A stretch of 7,592 bases of DNA from contig CAMAIG010000067.1 in NCBI GenBank assembly GCA_945835085.1, positions 1 to 7,592 on the forward strand. The letters are read 5' to 3'. A model generated the notes under the pieces. It saw nothing but the letters and a program-made list of their open reading frames with translations. It did no database searches and was not told the DNA's origin. The translations under genes were made by a program, and so were the position numbers. Origin of the DNA: an uncultured Ruminococcus sp. GTDB taxonomy: Bacteria; Bacillota; Clostridia; Oscillospirales; Ruminococcaceae. Below, in pieces: positions 6,621 through 7,592 of the stretch (the stretch's first letter is position 1; the number at the start of each line of letters is the position of its first letter).

Positions 6621-6691
6621 GGGAACCACTGAATAAATCTGCAAGCAAGAAGCGAGCCAAGCCGTCAGGCGTGATTTATTCAATGGTTCCT
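6621..6691. repeat. 71-bp imperfect inverted repeat between convergent genes (MITE-like)
   Basis: The 19-base arms are 6621-6639 (GGGAACCACTGAATAAATC) and 6673-6691, matching at 17 of 19 positions; the others are a possible G-U pair at the outer end and a C/A mismatch. A 33-base interior of higher G+C lies between them. As RNA it would make a long hairpin, but neither strand has a following T-run, so it is not a standard intrinsic terminator. Terminal-repeat form and position beside gene debris suggest a miniature transposable element or a REP-like palindrome. No clear target-site duplication is visible. Its right end touches the stop codon of the convergent reductase gene. It may still act as a two-way RNA stabiliser or attenuator. 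Confidence 0.7.
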
Positions 6692-7592
6692 CAGTTATTA
6701 TTAAGCTGTTCTCTGAACATAGCGTCAATGGCATCAAACACAGTGTATTTAGGTTCCCAGCCTATCTCACGTCTTATCAATGAGTTGTCACAATGAATGA
6801 TCGGATTATCTAAAGGTCTGATCTTTTTTTCATCGACCCTGATCTCAATTTTCTGATCGCAAAGAGAAATAATGTAATCAAGTATATCTTTCAGATGATA
6901 GCATTGTCCGCTGCCAACATTGAATATGGTTTTCTCAGAATTGCTTTCAAGGAGCATTCTATAGGCAGAAGCCATATCTCTGACATCTCCGAGATCCCTG
7001 TGTGCATTTATGTTGCCCACAAAAATAATACCCGGCTTTCCGCTTTTTTGTATCCTGGCAGCCTGTTTTACAAAACTTGGAATAACAAACTTGTCGGGCT
7101 GTCCAACCCCGGTATGATTAAAGGTTCTTGTGCTTACTATTTTCATGCCGAATTCCTTGCGGTACAATTCTGCAAAATGCTCCTGAGTGACCTTTGAGAT
7201 GCCGTAGGGATTATTGGCATTTATCTCATAGTCTTCGGAGATCGGTTTTTCGGAAACCGCATATTCCTCACTTGAACCTATTAAAAGTATCTTAGGATCA
7301 GCCTTGATCTTTCTCACTGCCTCAAGAATATTAAGTGTCCCGTTAACATTAACATCTATTGTTTTCTGAGGGACTTCCCAGGAAAGTCCTACGGAAGAAA
7401 CAGCTGCCAGATTGATAATGAAATCAGGACTGACATCTTCAATAATTTCATAAACCATATTTTGATCCAACAGGTCAGCCGAAATATATTTACTAATAAT
7501 ACCCGCAGGGAACTGAACTGTCTTTTCTATATTCGATCCGATAACATCATATCCGTTTCCCGAAAATTCTTCTGCAAGATATTTCCCCACAA
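6691..7592 (-). CDS. rmd: GDP-6-deoxy-D-mannose (GDP-D-rhamnose) reductase-like epimerase/dehydratase, 5' end missing
   Basis: An extended short-chain dehydrogenase running off the right edge; 300 residues remain and only about ten are missing, since the visible start VGKYLAEEF normally follows the GITGFxG nucleotide-binding loop. Motifs, numbered from the first complete codon: NLAAVSSVGLSW (60-71), GSSEEY (105-110) with the catalytic Ser/Glu, YxxxK at Tyr129/Lys133 (NPYGISK), FNHTGVGQPDKFV, and RDLGDVRDMASAY. The SSVGLSW and FNHTGxGQ blocks fit Rmd, which reduces GDP-4-keto-6-deoxy-D-mannose to GDP-D-rhamnose, better than Gmd; close relatives make GDP-6-deoxytalose or are dehydratases, so the product is inferred. 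It converges on the other genes and uses the same intermediate as Fcl. G+C is lower than in the plus-strand operon (hand counts of two 60-base lines gave 24 and 22, versus 30-34 in lines of gmd, manC and the flippase). The stop TGA (6693-6691) abuts the inverted repeat, but total length is normal. Confidence 0.85.
   Translation of the reverse strand, partial: VGKYLAEEFSGNGYDVIGSNIEKTVQFPAGIISKYISADLLDQNMVYEIIEDVSPDFIINLAAVSSVGLSWEVPQKTIDVNVNGTLNILEAVRKIKADPKILLIGSSEEYAVSEKPISEDYEINANNPYGISKVTQEHFAELYRKEFGMKIVSTRTFNHTGVGQPDKFVIPSFVKQAARIQKSGKPGIIFVGNINAHRDLGDVRDMASAYRMLLESNSEKTIFNVGSGQCYHLKDILDYIISLCDQKIEIRVDEKKIRPLDNPIIHCDNSLIRREIGWEPKYTVFDAIDAMFREQLNNN

Noticed and set aside
6460..6660. Minus-strand open frame of 66 codons over the debris and inverted repeat
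   Set aside because: It begins within the inverted repeat interior, has no promoter or ribosome binding site, and lies opposite better-explained gene remnants.
6621..6691. Inverted repeat as a classical Rho-independent terminator
   Set aside because: Loop of 33 bases, AT-rich stem base and no T-run on either strand.
6575..6796. Plus-strand open frame of 73 codons crossing the inverted repeat
   Set aside because: Its second half is antisense to the 3' end of the reductase gene and it has no convincing ribosome binding site.

Overview
The window looks like part of a chromosome from a Gram-positive Clostridia-type bacterium, perhaps a Ruminococcus or relative. Reasons: strong AGGAG-type ribosome binding sites, close-to-consensus sigma-A promoters, a diderm-independent lipoprotein signal, an ECF-type vitamin transporter S subunit beside a DUF1893 gene, and moderate G+C. 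The assignment is an inference and no rRNA or other marker is present.

Layout. Positions 1-479 hold the 5' part of a lipoprotein gene on the minus strand, running off the left edge. Positions 480-630 are a divergent intergenic region with two back-to-back sigma-A promoters. On the plus strand come an ECF transporter S component (631-1197) and an overlapping DUF1893 gene of the TM1506 deaminase-like fold (1187-1657). After 48 bp a tight gene run begins: gmd (1706-2755), fcl (2755-3696, sharing TAATG with gmd), a manC-type nucleotidyltransferase/cupin protein (3725-5038) and a Wzx/MOP-type flippase (5057-6391). Then follows debris (6395-6597): the ribosome binding site and first ~20 codons of a DegT/StrS-type sugar aminotransferase, frame-broken, joined to a short tail that may come from a second flippase. 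A 71-bp imperfect inverted repeat (6621-6691) separates this from a convergent minus-strand gene for an Rmd-like GDP-4-keto-6-deoxymannose reductase (6691-7592), whose first few codons lie beyond the right edge.

How the genes work together. ManC makes GDP-mannose, Gmd dehydrates it to GDP-4-keto-6-deoxy-D-mannose, and Fcl turns that into GDP-L-fucose. The Rmd-like protein would instead reduce the same intermediate to GDP-D-rhamnose, and the broken aminotransferase is of the kind that can aminate it to GDP-D-perosamine. The flippase would export the lipid-linked repeat unit. The window is therefore the sugar-nucleotide part of a capsule, exopolysaccharide or cell-wall glycan locus, with signs of rearrangement at its right side. 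No glycosyltransferase, polymerase or phosphomannomutase is in the window. I found no CRISPR array, RNA gene, intact transposase, or clearly unprecedented system; the most unusual part is the 6.4-6.7 kb junction.
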